In this document: positions 1 through 6,886 of the stretch, one piece after another | Layout of the letters: the number at the start of each line of letters is the position of its first letter | How positions within the stretch are numbered: position 1 is the first letter of the stretch | DNA from: Barnesiella sp. An22 | GTDB lineage: Bacteria > Bacteroidota > Bacteroidia > Bacteroidales > Barnesiellaceae | Direction: 5' to 3' | Length of the DNA: 64,000 nt | Assembly (NCBI RefSeq): GCF_002159975.1 | Contig: NZ_NFJR01000001.1 | Coordinates: 124,001-188,000, forward strand | Position numbers and translations under genes: made by a program | Notes under the pieces: generated by a model | Told to the model about the DNA's origin: nothing | Databases searched by the model: none | The model's input: the letters and a program-made list of their open reading frames with translations, nothing else

Positions 1-1
1 G

Positions 2-430
2 ATTATCGAGACTCAGATGAGCAACCAGCCGGCCGAGGTGCGCCAGTTGGTGAAGAACATTAACGACTCGTTGCGGGCCGGAAAGGCTGTGAACGACGTA
101 CCTGTGGGATTGATGGCGCTGTATCGCCCCTCGGTGCAACCCTATCTGATGTCGTGGTATCGGTACGATCCGCGGGAGGTAGTGGCCCGTTTGGAGCAGC
201 CGGTGCTGTTGGTCCAGGGCGATAAGGATATACAGGTATCGGTAGGGGATGCCGAAGCGTTGAAGGCGGCTCAGCCTCAGGCCGAGTTGCATCTCATCGA
301 GAACATGAATCACGTATTGAAGTCGTGCGACACGGTCGATGCCGGAGTGCAGCAGGCTACCTATACCAATCCCGACCTGCCGGTCGTAGAGGAGTTGTTG
401 AACGTAATCGAAAAATTTATAAAGCCATGA
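2..430 (+). CDS. alpha/beta hydrolase, C-terminal part (5' end outside window)
   Basis: The frame is open to the window edge, so the gene begins upstream and only about the last 142 residues are present. The fragment looks like the C-terminal half of an alpha/beta-hydrolase-fold esterase or peptidase-like enzyme. The segment VLLVQGDKDIQV is the usual strand carrying the acid Asp of the catalytic triad, and ENMNHVLK carries the likely catalytic His. The nucleophile region lies outside the window. The stop codon overlaps the start of the next gene as ATGA, so it probably heads or sits within an operon with the DUF2089 and YIP1-like genes. The substrate cannot be inferred. Confidence 0.8.
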   Translation: MIETQMSNQPAEVRQLVKNINDSLRAGKAVNDVPVGLMALYRPSVQPYLMSWYRYDPREVVARLEQPVLLVQGDKDIQVSVGDAEALKAAQPQAELHLIENMNHVLKSCDTVDAGVQQATYTNPDLPVVEELLNVIEKFIKP

Positions 431-714
431 ATCAAAACGAAACGAAAAAACGATTGCCGCTGCGCTGCCCGGCGTGTGAGGCTCCGTTGAAGGTCGCCAA
501 GATGGTTTGCGACCAGTGTGGCACCGAAGTGTCGGGCGTGTTTGACCTGCCGGTTCTGACCCGGCTGACCGAAGAGGAGCAACGCTTCATGCTCGAGTTT
601 GTAAAAGCGAGCGGAAGCCTGAAGGATATGGCCAAGCAGATGGGGGTGAGCTACCCTACGGTGCGCAACTATCTGGACGATTTGATTGAGAAACTGAATA
701 ATATGGAGGCATGA
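427..714 (+). CDS. DUF2089-family zinc-ribbon/HTH protein
   Basis: Small protein of 95 residues. The N-terminus has a four-Cys zinc ribbon (CPAC near residue 13 and CDQC near residue 27). The C-terminus has a helix-turn-helix-like stretch (GSLKDMAKQMGVSYPTVRNYL) of the kind seen in DUF2089 proteins, which are thought to be transcriptional regulators. The start chosen is the ATG overlapping the upstream stop (ATGA); an upstream in-frame ATG at 325 would bury about 100 bp in the hydrolase gene and is less likely. Its stop again overlaps the next start. A regulatory role over the neighbouring membrane protein is inference. Confidence 0.8.
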   Translation: MNQNETKKRLPLRCPACEAPLKVAKMVCDQCGTEVSGVFDLPVLTRLTEEEQRFMLEFVKASGSLKDMAKQMGVSYPTVRNYLDDLIEKLNNMEA

Positions 715-1301
715 TGAAAACGGTTTTGGCATTTTTGAAAAATCCCTTTTACAGGGTAGCCGGTTACACCTCGCTCGTGTGGGGTGTGGCAGGTATCGTG
801 GTGGCTACGGCTATCGCATTTGTGGGCGGAGTTCATTTTCATGGCCTGCTGCACTATGGCGGTGCTCCCAACGGGGCGTGGTGGTGCTTTGTGGTCGAGC
901 ATTTGGCCGTTTGGCTGGTACCCTCGGTGTTGATTTATCTTTTGGCCTTGTTTTGCAGCCGTTCGCATGTGCGGCCCGTCGATGTGTTGGGAACCGTCGC
1001 CTTTGCCCAACTGCCCTTTGTGCTGCTCTCGCTCTTCATGGCATTACCCCCGATGCACGAGATCGTGAAAATACAGTCGTTGCAGGCGGCCGACCGGCTG
1101 CTCTCCGACACGACTTGGCTGCTGGCAGTTGTGTGGCTCGGTGCCGTGAGCCTGTTGCTTACGATATGGGTATTGTACTGGATGTTTAGGGCCATATCGG
1201 TCGCTTGTAATCTGAAGGGGCGAAACCTGTGGCTGGTCTTTATCATCGGTATCTTTGGCGGTGATATACTCTGCCGCTATTTGATAGGGCTCTGCTATTG
1301 A
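711..1301 (+). CDS. YIP1-like multipass membrane protein
   Basis: 196 residues with about five hydrophobic segments (roughly residues 18-40, 61-82, 91-112, 134-158 and 171-195), so an integral inner-membrane protein. The LGTVAFAQLPFVLL segment in the middle resembles the YIP1/DUF1282 family, whose bacterial function is unknown. Two start codons lie in tandem (711 and 714); the first overlaps the DUF2089 stop. It is the last gene of the plus-strand group and ends about 100 bp before a convergent operon. Confidence 0.7.
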   Translation: MMKTVLAFLKNPFYRVAGYTSLVWGVAGIVVATAIAFVGGVHFHGLLHYGGAPNGAWWCFVVEHLAVWLVPSVLIYLLALFCSRSHVRPVDVLGTVAFAQLPFVLLSLFMALPPMHEIVKIQSLQAADRLLSDTTWLLAVVWLGAVSLLLTIWVLYWMFRAISVACNLKGRNLWLVFIIGIFGGDILCRYLIGLCY

Positions 1302-1321
1302 GCGGAGAGATATGACTCAAG

Positions 1322-1366
1322 AAAAAGTGAAGCGGCTATCGGGGATGAATGCCCGGTAGCCGCTTC
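1322..1366 (-). terminator. Rho-independent terminator of the sigma/DUF4252 operon
   Basis: A 15-bp stem (1329-1343 pairing with 1352-1366, one G-U) encloses an 8-nt loop. On the minus strand it is followed by a T-rich run (complement of 1322-1326). It lies in the convergent gap and should end the minus-strand operon; it may also stop plus-strand transcripts, though no T-run follows on that side. Confidence 0.75.
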
Positions 1367-1395
1367 GTTCGTATGAGAAAATCGTGTGCTGTTCG

Positions 1396-1875
1396 TTATT
1401 GTATGTTTTTGGTCAGACTCTGGAGCTGACTGATGGAGATATCGCCGGTGAGCTGTATGAGCACAAACTCTTCGCTGCCGTCGTCGACCAGCATCACCAG
1501 TTCCTTGATTTTTTTCTGAGGCTTGGGATAGATGTAGATGACAACCGACTCTTCGTCGTCCTTTACCTGCATCAACTCCTCATAGGGGGCTTTCTTGAAG
1601 TAGGCCGAGCTGGCCTTGCGAATGCGCTTGATCAGGTTGGCATCCTCTTCACAAGTAAGAATCTGGATGCGGTCGAGGTCGTTGATGACGCTTTTCAGGT
1701 CGAGGGCATCGACCTCCAGCTGCCCCGCGGGCATCATGTTCAGCAGTGCTTTGGATATGTTGACATAGGTGACGTTTTTCTCGTTGGAGAATTGGTCGAA
1801 TATGGAGGAGTTTTGAGCCTGGGCCGAGAACAGCCCGAGAGCCATCCATAACAGCGTATAAATAAGTCGTTTCAT
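1396..1875 (-). CDS. DUF4252 protein (third copy in operon)
   Basis: 159 residues with an N-terminal signal peptide (cleavage likely after AQA, residue about 21), so predicted to be exported. The body, with a central LDRIQILTCEE region and a C-terminal KELVMLVDDGSEEFVLIQLTG strand pattern, matches DUF4252, a Bacteroidetes family of unknown function. It is the last gene of the ECF sigma operon, 3 bp after the anti-sigma gene. It lacks the lipobox seen in the first paralogue. A role in the envelope signal sensed by the sigma system is inferred from context. Confidence 0.85.
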   Translation of the reverse strand: MKRLIYTLLWMALGLFSAQAQNSSIFDQFSNEKNVTYVNISKALLNMMPAGQLEVDALDLKSVINDLDRIQILTCEEDANLIKRIRKASSAYFKKAPYEELMQVKDDEESVVIYIYPKPQKKIKELVMLVDDGSEEFVLIQLTGDISISQLQSLTKNIQ

Positions 1876-1878
1876 AGT

Positions 1879-2370
1879 TTATTCGTATTTGAAATGTTTG
1901 TTGATGATTCGGTTGGTCTTGATAATCTCCTGCTGGGCCTGTTGCCACTGCTGGGTACCTTTGTTCAGTTTCTGAGAGACGAGCAGCAAGGCTCGTTGAG
2001 CCTCGGCGCAGGCATACATCTCTTGGGCGTTAAGTTGGGGCGAGGCCGGTTGTCGGGTGAAATAGAGTGCGGCAGCCGAGGCCAGAACCACGATAGCGGC
2101 AATACCGCTTACCCATCGCCAGACGGGAGCGATGCGCATCGCTTTTTTGCGGGCCGGCAGCCGGTCGATAAATGACGACAGCCGCTCTTCCAGCCCCTCG
2201 GGGATTTCGACCGTGTGGGGCACGAGTGCGAGGACGATGCGCTTCTCGGCGAGAAATTCCTGTGGAACCTCGTGAGTGGCCAAATAGTCTCTCAACGCTT
2301 GTTCGTCGGCCTCCGACAGATTGCCTTCAAAGAAGGAGTCTATTTGTTTTCGTAACTCTTGTGTGGTCAT
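1879..2370 (-). CDS. probable anti-sigma factor, single-pass membrane protein
   Basis: 163 residues: an acidic, helical cytoplasmic N-terminus (1-75), one transmembrane segment (about 83-104), and a short periplasmic helical tail rich in Gln. No zinc-binding HxxxCxxC motif is visible. The start overlaps the stop of the sigma gene (ATGA), and this size and topology are usual for an anti-sigma factor co-transcribed with an ECF sigma factor. The function is inferred from position and topology; sequence similarity to named anti-sigma families is not obvious. Confidence 0.65.
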   Translation of the reverse strand: MTTQELRKQIDSFFEGNLSEADEQALRDYLATHEVPQEFLAEKRIVLALVPHTVEIPEGLEERLSSFIDRLPARKKAMRIAPVWRWVSGIAAIVVLASAAALYFTRQPASPQLNAQEMYACAEAQRALLLVSQKLNKGTQQWQQAQQEIIKTNRIINKHFKYE

Positions 2371-2864
2371 ATCGTTTGTGTAAATAGTTCTTTAATCGTT
2401 TTTCGGGCCCGCGAGAGCAACACCCGTATGTTGACGTTGCTCAGGCCGGTTTCGCGTTCTATTTCTTCTGTGCTCTTCTCTTCGAAATGCCTCAGCAGTA
2501 CAACCTGCCGTTGCTGTTCGGGCAACTCGGAGATGATGTGCAGCACTATCTTCATCTCTTCTTTCTGCTCGAGTGCCTGGTCGGGTGGAGGCTCCGGCGA
2601 ACTCTCGCCAACCAGTCCCGATTCGTCGTCGGTCTGGACGAGCGGAGCCTTCAACTTGTCGAGGCACATGTGCTTCAAGGTGGTGACGGCATAGGCTTCG
2701 TCGCTTTCGACATGCTCGAGAAAATCCTGCTTCTCCCACAGCTTCAGGTAGGTGCTCTGTACCATATCCTCGGCGTCGCACGCATTGCCCACGTATCGGT
2801 AGGCGATGCGGTAGAGCTTTTGGTAGTAGGGCAGGAATCTCGCTTTAAACTCCGCGTGAGTCAT
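2367..2864 (-). CDS. ECF-type RNA polymerase sigma factor
   Basis: 165 residues with the two-domain ECF layout. Sigma region 2 is at about residues 8-75 (the YRIAYRYVGNACDAEDMVQ stretch is region 2.1-2.2 and DEAYAVTTLKHMCLD is region 2.4-like). An acidic linker with a Pro run follows, then sigma region 4 at about 108-160 (LPEQQRQVVLLRHFEEKS, then an HTH with GLSNVNIRVLLSRARK). It lies between two DUF4252 genes and the anti-sigma gene in one operon. A site fitting a classical ECF promoter lies in front of the first operon gene, suggesting autoregulation. Confidence 0.95.
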   Translation of the reverse strand: MTHAEFKARFLPYYQKLYRIAYRYVGNACDAEDMVQSTYLKLWEKQDFLEHVESDEAYAVTTLKHMCLDKLKAPLVQTDDESGLVGESSPEPPPDQALEQKEEMKIVLHIISELPEQQRQVVLLRHFEEKSTEEIERETGLSNVNIRVLLSRARKTIKELFTQTI

Positions 2865-2873
2865 ATCGATCGA

Positions 2874-3302
2874 CTATTCTATCGTTTTGTTCAGGAGCTC
2901 CGATTTCAGATTCCCTTTGAATCTTACCAGATTGATTTCATCTTTTTCGAGGTCGATGATGACGACTTCGGTAATTTTCTTCTTATTGCGTTTCATAAGG
3001 ATTTTCACCACTTCGTCATCGTCATGGGTATCGATGAGCATTTCGTAGGGCTTGTAATCCCCCTTCACAATCGTCTTTCGCAGAGTTTGGTAAGTGCTTT
3101 CGTCGATGGCAGCTTCGACGGCTTCCAGGTTCTTGATGCCATCGATTACTCCCTTTTTCTCTGTTTTGCTTATCTTTTCGTGGGTATACTCGGCGTTGGG
3201 CAGGTCCTTTACCTGGTCGAACAGTTTGTCTATCTTGTTCCCGGCCAAGACTGTCAAGGCCGAGAGCAGCAAGATGGAGAGTGTAAAGATTCTTGTTTTC
3301 AT
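2874..3302 (-). CDS. DUF4252 protein (second copy)
   Basis: 142 residues with a clear signal peptide (MKTRIFTLSILLLSALTVLAG). The C-terminal half has the DUF4252 pattern (DDDEVVKILMKRNKKKITEVVIIDLEKDEINLVRFKG). It lies 9 bp upstream of the sigma gene in the same operon and resembles the first copy closely, including the MKTRIF start, so the two probably arose by duplication. Exported and of unknown function. Confidence 0.85.
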   Translation of the reverse strand: MKTRIFTLSILLLSALTVLAGNKIDKLFDQVKDLPNAEYTHEKISKTEKKGVIDGIKNLEAVEAAIDESTYQTLRKTIVKGDYKPYEMLIDTHDDDEVVKILMKRNKKKITEVVIIDLEKDEINLVRFKGNLKSELLNKTIE

Positions 3303-3313
3303 GGCTGGAGGTA

Positions 3314-3799
3314 TTATTTGTTGTTTTCGATAATTTCGTTCAGTTGTTTAGGATCTATTGCGCCTTTGATGCGTATGAGGTTTGCCTCGTCCTCTTCGAG
3401 AGAGAGAATGACGATTTCTCTGATCTTGTCTTTCTCCATCTTCATCAGTATGCGGGCTATCTCTCCATCTTCATTCGACGAGATAATCGTCTCGTAGCCT
3501 TCGCTCTGGCAATCCTCTATCAGCTTTTTCAGCCGGGTATAGTCGGCAGTCGAAATATCTTCGGCACTGACTATGTTCATCGATTTCACCCCTTTCATTT
3601 CGGACGAGAAGGGTTTGATCAAGTTCATGACAAACGGGTTTATGTTGACGGTTTGTGCTTCGGGCAGTCGGGCAATCGAGCGTGACAGGTTGTCGATACA
3701 GTTCCCGGCTACGATGGCCGACGAGCAGCCCAGCAGGAGCAATGAGCAGCCCAGCAGGAGCAATGCGGTGAGGAAGATTCGGGTTTTCATCTTATTCAT
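3314..3799 (-). CDS. DUF4252 lipoprotein (first gene of sigma operon)
   Basis: 161 residues from the chosen ATG at 3799. An alternative ATG at 3790 gives the MKTRIF start shared with the next gene; the open frame reaches 3874, but that start would lie upstream of the predicted transcription start. An AGGA stretch lies about 12 nt before 3799. The hydrophobic leader holds two lipobox-like LLGC motifs because of a 21-bp tandem duplication, so it is probably a lipoprotein. The body carries the DUF4252 C-terminal pattern (DGEIARILMKMEKDKIREIVIL). Function unknown; envelope signalling is inferred. Confidence 0.8.
   Translation of the reverse strand: MNKMKTRIFLTALLLLGCSLLLLGCSSAIVAGNCIDNLSRSIARLPEAQTVNINPFVMNLIKPFSSEMKGVKSMNIVSAEDISTADYTRLKKLIEDCQSEGYETIISSNEDGEIARILMKMEKDKIREIVILSLEEDEANLIRIKGAIDPKQLNEIIENNK
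3723..3764 (-). repeat. 21-bp tandem duplication inside a signal peptide
   Basis: Two identical, adjacent 21-bp copies (3723-3743 and 3744-3764) encode the seven residues LLLLGCS twice in the leader of the DUF4252 lipoprotein. The copies are in frame and identical, which points to a recent slippage event. Confidence 0.95.
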
Positions 3800-3865
3800 T
3801 TTTTTATTAGGTCCTTCATTCTGATTCCGGGTGATAAGCGCTTTATCTTCGGTTTTCATATAGAG

Positions 3866-3891
3866 GACGAACAATCCGGGAATATGTTACA
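3866..3891 (-). promoter_or_regulatory. candidate ECF sigma-dependent promoter
   Basis: On the minus strand the sequence reads TGTAAC (3891-3886), 16 nt, CGTC (3869-3866). This is the classical ECF layout with an AAC-type -35 and CGTC-type -10, as known for Bacillus SigW/SigX/SigM promoters. Transcription would start near 3859, about 60 nt before the first gene. No TAnnTTTG housekeeping element was found here. Whether a Bacteroidetes ECF factor uses this exact sequence is not established. Confidence 0.55.
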
Positions 3892-3899
3892 AAGAAAAT

Positions 3900-3939
3900 A
3901 AAAAAAAACGAGAGAAAAGTGTGATTCTTTTCTCTCGTT
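3900..3939 (-). terminator. Rho-independent terminator after the oxidoreductase operon
   Basis: A perfect 13-bp stem (3907-3919 with 3927-3939) with a 7-nt loop, followed on the minus strand by a T-run (complement of 3900-3908). It lies about 30 bp past the stop of the gamma subunit. Confidence 0.9.
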
Positions 3940-3970
3940 CTCTATGGTATACTTATTTTCAAGAGCTTGT

Positions 3971-4513
3971 TTAAGCCTTTTGAATAATTTCCATGCCTTT
4001 CAAGATGGCTTTCTCGTTCAGCGGAATGAGGTTGTGGTGACGTTCGGGAAGCGATTTCTTAAGCCCCTTCAATACATTCTCCATGCTCACCATCGGTTTC
4101 AACTTGAGCAAACCTCCCAATACAATCATGTTCAGGGCCTTGGTGTTGTTCATCTCGATAGCAGCCTCCATGGCGTTGATGCGATAGACGTTGATGTCGG
4201 TACGCGTAGGGGGGTGGTGTATTCCGTAACCGTCGTAAATGAGAATACCGCCCGGTTTTACCTTGTTTTCAAACTTCTCGAGCGAGGGTTGGTTCAGGAT
4301 GACAGCCACGTCGAACGAGTTCAATACCGGCGAGCTGATGCGCTCGTCGCTGAGGATTACCGTCACGTTGGCCGTACCGCCTCGTTGTTCGGGTCCGTAC
4401 GAAGGCATCCAGGTAACCTCTTTGCCTTCCATCAGTCCGGAGTAGGCGAGTATCTTACCCATCGAGAGCACGCCTTGTCCGCCGAATCCAGCTATGATAA
4501 TTTCTTCTTTCAT
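3971..4513 (-). CDS. 2-oxoacid:ferredoxin oxidoreductase, gamma subunit
   Basis: 180 residues matching the gamma domain of pyruvate/2-oxoacid ferredoxin oxidoreductases. It has a glycine-rich start (IIIAGFGGQGVLSMGKILAY), then the conserved MPSYGPEQRGGTANVTVILS segment. The enzyme oxidatively decarboxylates a 2-oxoacid to an acyl-CoA and passes electrons to ferredoxin in the cytoplasm. It is the last gene of a four-gene operon (ferredoxin, alpha, beta, gamma) ending in a strong terminator. Substrate choice (2-oxoglutarate or branched-chain 2-oxoacids) cannot be decided by eye, so no symbol is given. Confidence 0.9.
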   Translation of the reverse strand: MKEEIIIAGFGGQGVLSMGKILAYSGLMEGKEVTWMPSYGPEQRGGTANVTVILSDERISSPVLNSFDVAVILNQPSLEKFENKVKPGGILIYDGYGIHHPPTRTDINVYRINAMEAAIEMNNTKALNMIVLGGLLKLKPMVSMENVLKGLKKSLPERHHNLIPLNEKAILKGMEIIQKA

Positions 4514-4531
4514 GTCGGTCGTGTTTTTTGA

Positions 4532-5293
4532 TTATACGTTTTTGAGGTCTCCCAGCGGGTATTTGGCAAACATGTGTTCCTCCATCCATTGGTTGGATTT
4601 GACGGGAGACATTTTCCAACCCGAGTTACAGGTCGATACGATTTCGACCATCGAGGTGCCTTTGCCGGCCATCGAGTTTTCGAAGGCCAGACGGATGGCT
4701 TTCTTGGCTTTGCGTATGGCGGCGGGAGTGTGTACGCTCTGGCGGGTTACATAGCAGGTACCGTCGACGCGTTCTACCAGTTCGGCAATGCGCAGGGGGT
4801 ATCCGTTCAAGGCTACGTTACGGCCATAGGGGCAGGTCGAGGTCTTCATGCCCTCGAGGGTCGTGGGGGCCATCTGACCACCGGTCATACCATATATACC
4901 GTTATTGATGAATATGATGGCAATGTTTTCGCCACGGTTGCAGGCGTGGATGGTCTCGGCCGTACCGATGGCAGCCAGGTCGCCGTCGCCTTGGTAGGTG
5001 AATACCATCTTCTTGGGGTTGAGTCGTTTTACGGCAGTGGCGATGGCCGGTGCACGACCGTGAGCGGCTTCGATCCAGTCGACGTCGATATAGTTGTAGG
5101 CAAATACGGCACACCCTACGGGGGCTACACCTATTGTCTCTTCTTCAATACCCATTTCGTCGATGACTTCGGCAATGAGTTTATGTACTACGCCATGGCT
5201 ACAACCCGGGCAGTAGTGCATGGGATTATCGTTCATGAGCCGAGGTTTCGTGTAAACCAGGTTCTCGGGCTTTATAATTTCGTTGATATCCAT
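4532..5293 (-). CDS. 2-oxoacid:ferredoxin oxidoreductase, beta subunit (TPP-binding)
   Basis: 253 residues. It contains the thiamine-pyrophosphate/Mg motif (YQGDGDLAAIGTAETIHA, then FINNGIYGMTGGQ) and the CPGC cysteine pair near the N-terminus (MHYCPGCSHGVVHK) found in short KorB/VorA-type subunits, with a further Cys in VGCAVFAYN. It forms the catalytic core with the alpha subunit encoded 39 bp upstream. Gene order and spacing indicate one transcript with the gamma gene. Confidence 0.92.
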   Translation of the reverse strand: MDINEIIKPENLVYTKPRLMNDNPMHYCPGCSHGVVHKLIAEVIDEMGIEEETIGVAPVGCAVFAYNYIDVDWIEAAHGRAPAIATAVKRLNPKKMVFTYQGDGDLAAIGTAETIHACNRGENIAIIFINNGIYGMTGGQMAPTTLEGMKTSTCPYGRNVALNGYPLRIAELVERVDGTCYVTRQSVHTPAAIRKAKKAIRLAFENSMAGKGTSMVEIVSTCNSGWKMSPVKSNQWMEEHMFAKYPLGDLKNV

Positions 5294-5332
5294 AATGCGT
5301 ATGAGTTATGAACCACCTTCAGGTTCGGGTAT

Positions 5333-6412
5333 TTACATTAGTTTTTCTTTCAGTGCGGTCAGAACTTCGTCGGGCGTGGGAACGATACCTCCCAGACGGC
5401 CGAAGTGTTCTACCCGTACTTTTCCGTTGACGGCCAGACGAACATCTTCTACCATTTGTCCGGCATTGAGCTCGGCCGAAAGGATGCCTTTCACATGATC
5501 GGCCTGGCGGGCGATGGCTTCCGTGGGGAAGGGCCACAGCGTGATGGGTCGCAACAGACCTATCTTGATACCCTCTTCGGCAGCCAGTTCGATGGTCTTC
5601 TGGCAGATACGCGACATGGAACCGAAGGCAACTATCAGGTAGTCGGCGTTTTCACAGTTGATCTCTTCGTAGCGGACCTCGTTTTCGGCAATGCGTTTGT
5701 AGGTGGCCTGGAAGCGGATGTTGTTCTGCTCCATGATGGCGGGGTCGAGTTCGAGCGAGGTAACTACGTTCCGTTTGCGGTCTTTGGGTTTTCCCAGTGT
5801 AGCCCACGGATTTTGCTGGCGTATCTCTTCTTCGGTGCGGCGTTTGCGGAAGGGAGGCAAAACCACCTTTTCCATCATCTGCCCGATAACACCGTCGGCC
5901 AGCAGAATAGCAGGGTTACGGTATTTGAAGGCCAGGTCGAAACCCAGTGCCACGAAATCGGCCATCTCCTGTACCGATGCGGGAGCCAGCGTAATGAGGT
6001 GGTAGTCGCCGTGACCGCCGCCTTTGGTAGCCTGGAAGTAGTCGGCCTGACTTGGCTGGATGGTACCCAGACCCGGGCCTCCTCGCATGACGTTGACAAT
6101 CAAGCAGGGCAACTCGGCACCTGCCAGGTAGGAGACACCCTCCTGCATCAAACTTACACCGGGGCTCGACGAGGTCGTCATCACGGCCTTGCCGCAACTG
6201 GCACCGCCATACACCATGTTGATGGCAGCCACTTCGCTCTCGGCTTGCAATACAACCATACCGGTCGTTTCCCACGGTTGCTCTTCCATGAGCGTTTCCA
6301 TCACCTCCGACTGGGGAGTAATGGGGTATCCGAAATAACCATCGGCTCCATAGCGTATAGCTGCATGGGCTATGGCTTCGTTACCCTTCATCAGTTTTAT
6401 CTCTTCTTTCAT
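5333..6412 (-). CDS. 2-oxoacid:ferredoxin oxidoreductase, alpha subunit (VorB/KorA type)
   Basis: 359 residues. The N-terminal pyrimidine-binding (PYR) domain includes GNEAIAHAAIRYGADGYFGYPITPQSE-type sequence (GADGYFGYPITPQSEVME), followed by the SSPGVSLMQEG and RGGPGLGTIQPSQADYFQ motifs. The C-terminal transketolase-C-like domain (YLIVAFGSMSRICQ, then GLLRPITLWPFP) completes the subunit. Bacteroidetes homologues are commonly labelled 3-methyl-2-oxobutanoate dehydrogenase subunit VorB, but 2-oxoglutarate is an equally possible substrate. It follows the ferredoxin-like gene by 28 bp. Confidence 0.92.
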   Translation of the reverse strand: MKEEIKLMKGNEAIAHAAIRYGADGYFGYPITPQSEVMETLMEEQPWETTGMVVLQAESEVAAINMVYGGASCGKAVMTTSSSPGVSLMQEGVSYLAGAELPCLIVNVMRGGPGLGTIQPSQADYFQATKGGGHGDYHLITLAPASVQEMADFVALGFDLAFKYRNPAILLADGVIGQMMEKVVLPPFRKRRTEEEIRQQNPWATLGKPKDRKRNVVTSLELDPAIMEQNNIRFQATYKRIAENEVRYEEINCENADYLIVAFGSMSRICQKTIELAAEEGIKIGLLRPITLWPFPTEAIARQADHVKGILSAELNAGQMVEDVRLAVNGKVRVEHFGRLGGIVPTPDEVLTALKEKLM

Positions 6413-6440
6413 AATTAACGGATTTATCGGAATGAACCGG

Positions 6441-6668
6441 TTACAATTTTACTTTATATACGGTGATACACCCGTCGGGACATACGAGTCCGCAACTTGC
6501 ACACCCGATACATGCGTCGGGATTTTGCATGAAAGCATAATGATAACCTCGATCATTAACTTCGGTAGGCTGTAATGCGAGAACCTGACTGGGACAGGCG
6601 ACCACGCATAGTTCGCAGCCTTTGCAACGTTCTTTGTTAACGACGACAGCGCCTTTGATTTTAGCCAT
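6441..6668 (-). CDS. 2x[4Fe-4S] ferredoxin-like delta subunit of the 2-oxoacid oxidoreductase
   Basis: 75 residues with two CxxCxxCxxxC clusters (CKGCELCVVACP near residue 15 and CIGCASCGLVCP near residue 53), each able to hold a [4Fe-4S] centre. It is the first gene of the operon and probably the electron-carrying subunit that hands electrons to free ferredoxin. A TAnnTTTG promoter element lies just upstream. Confidence 0.92.
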   Translation of the reverse strand: MAKIKGAVVVNKERCKGCELCVVACPSQVLALQPTEVNDRGYHYAFMQNPDACIGCASCGLVCPDGCITVYKVKL

Positions 6669-6689
6669 ATGTTATTGTTTTTAGTTTCA

Positions 6690-6697
6690 CAAATATA
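6690..6697 (-). promoter_or_regulatory. Bacteroidetes -7 element for the oxidoreductase operon
   Basis: TATATTTG on the minus strand, 22 bp before the ATG at 6668. This matches the Bacteroides consensus TAnnTTTG. A TTTTG lies about 24 nt further upstream, slightly beyond the usual 20-nt spacing for the -33 element. Confidence 0.65.
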
Positions 6698-6725
6698 AAA
6701 AATATATTTTTAAATTGATAGCAAA

Positions 6726-6754
6726 ATAGGTAGTTTTTTCTCAAAACTACCTAT
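6726..6754 (-). terminator. hairpin between Rnf and oxidoreductase operons
   Basis: A perfect 12-bp inverted repeat (6726-6737 with 6743-6754) with a 5-nt loop lies about 130 bp past the rnfA stop. On the minus strand a TTTG and A/T-rich stretch follow. It probably ends rnf transcription before the next promoter; the T-run is weak, so it could instead be an operator-like palindrome. The rest of the 218-bp gap is AT-rich with no gene seen. Confidence 0.5.
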
Positions 6755-6886
6755 CTGTATAAAAGGTTGACTTTCAAACTAATGGATTGATACGAAAATC
6801 AACTAAAATATAATAAATCGTTATAATTTCTTTGAAATATGTTTTATAACATAGAATAGATTGTTATATGACTTACGATTTGAAAG

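Noticed and set aside
2487-3497. A 336-codon open frame on the plus strand across the sigma factor and a DUF4252 gene
   Set aside because: It would span two well-supported minus-strand genes and shows no family motif.
3791-3874. Upstream start for the DUF4252 lipoprotein at 3874
   Set aside because: It adds a charged segment before the signal peptide and would lie upstream of the predicted transcription start near 3859.
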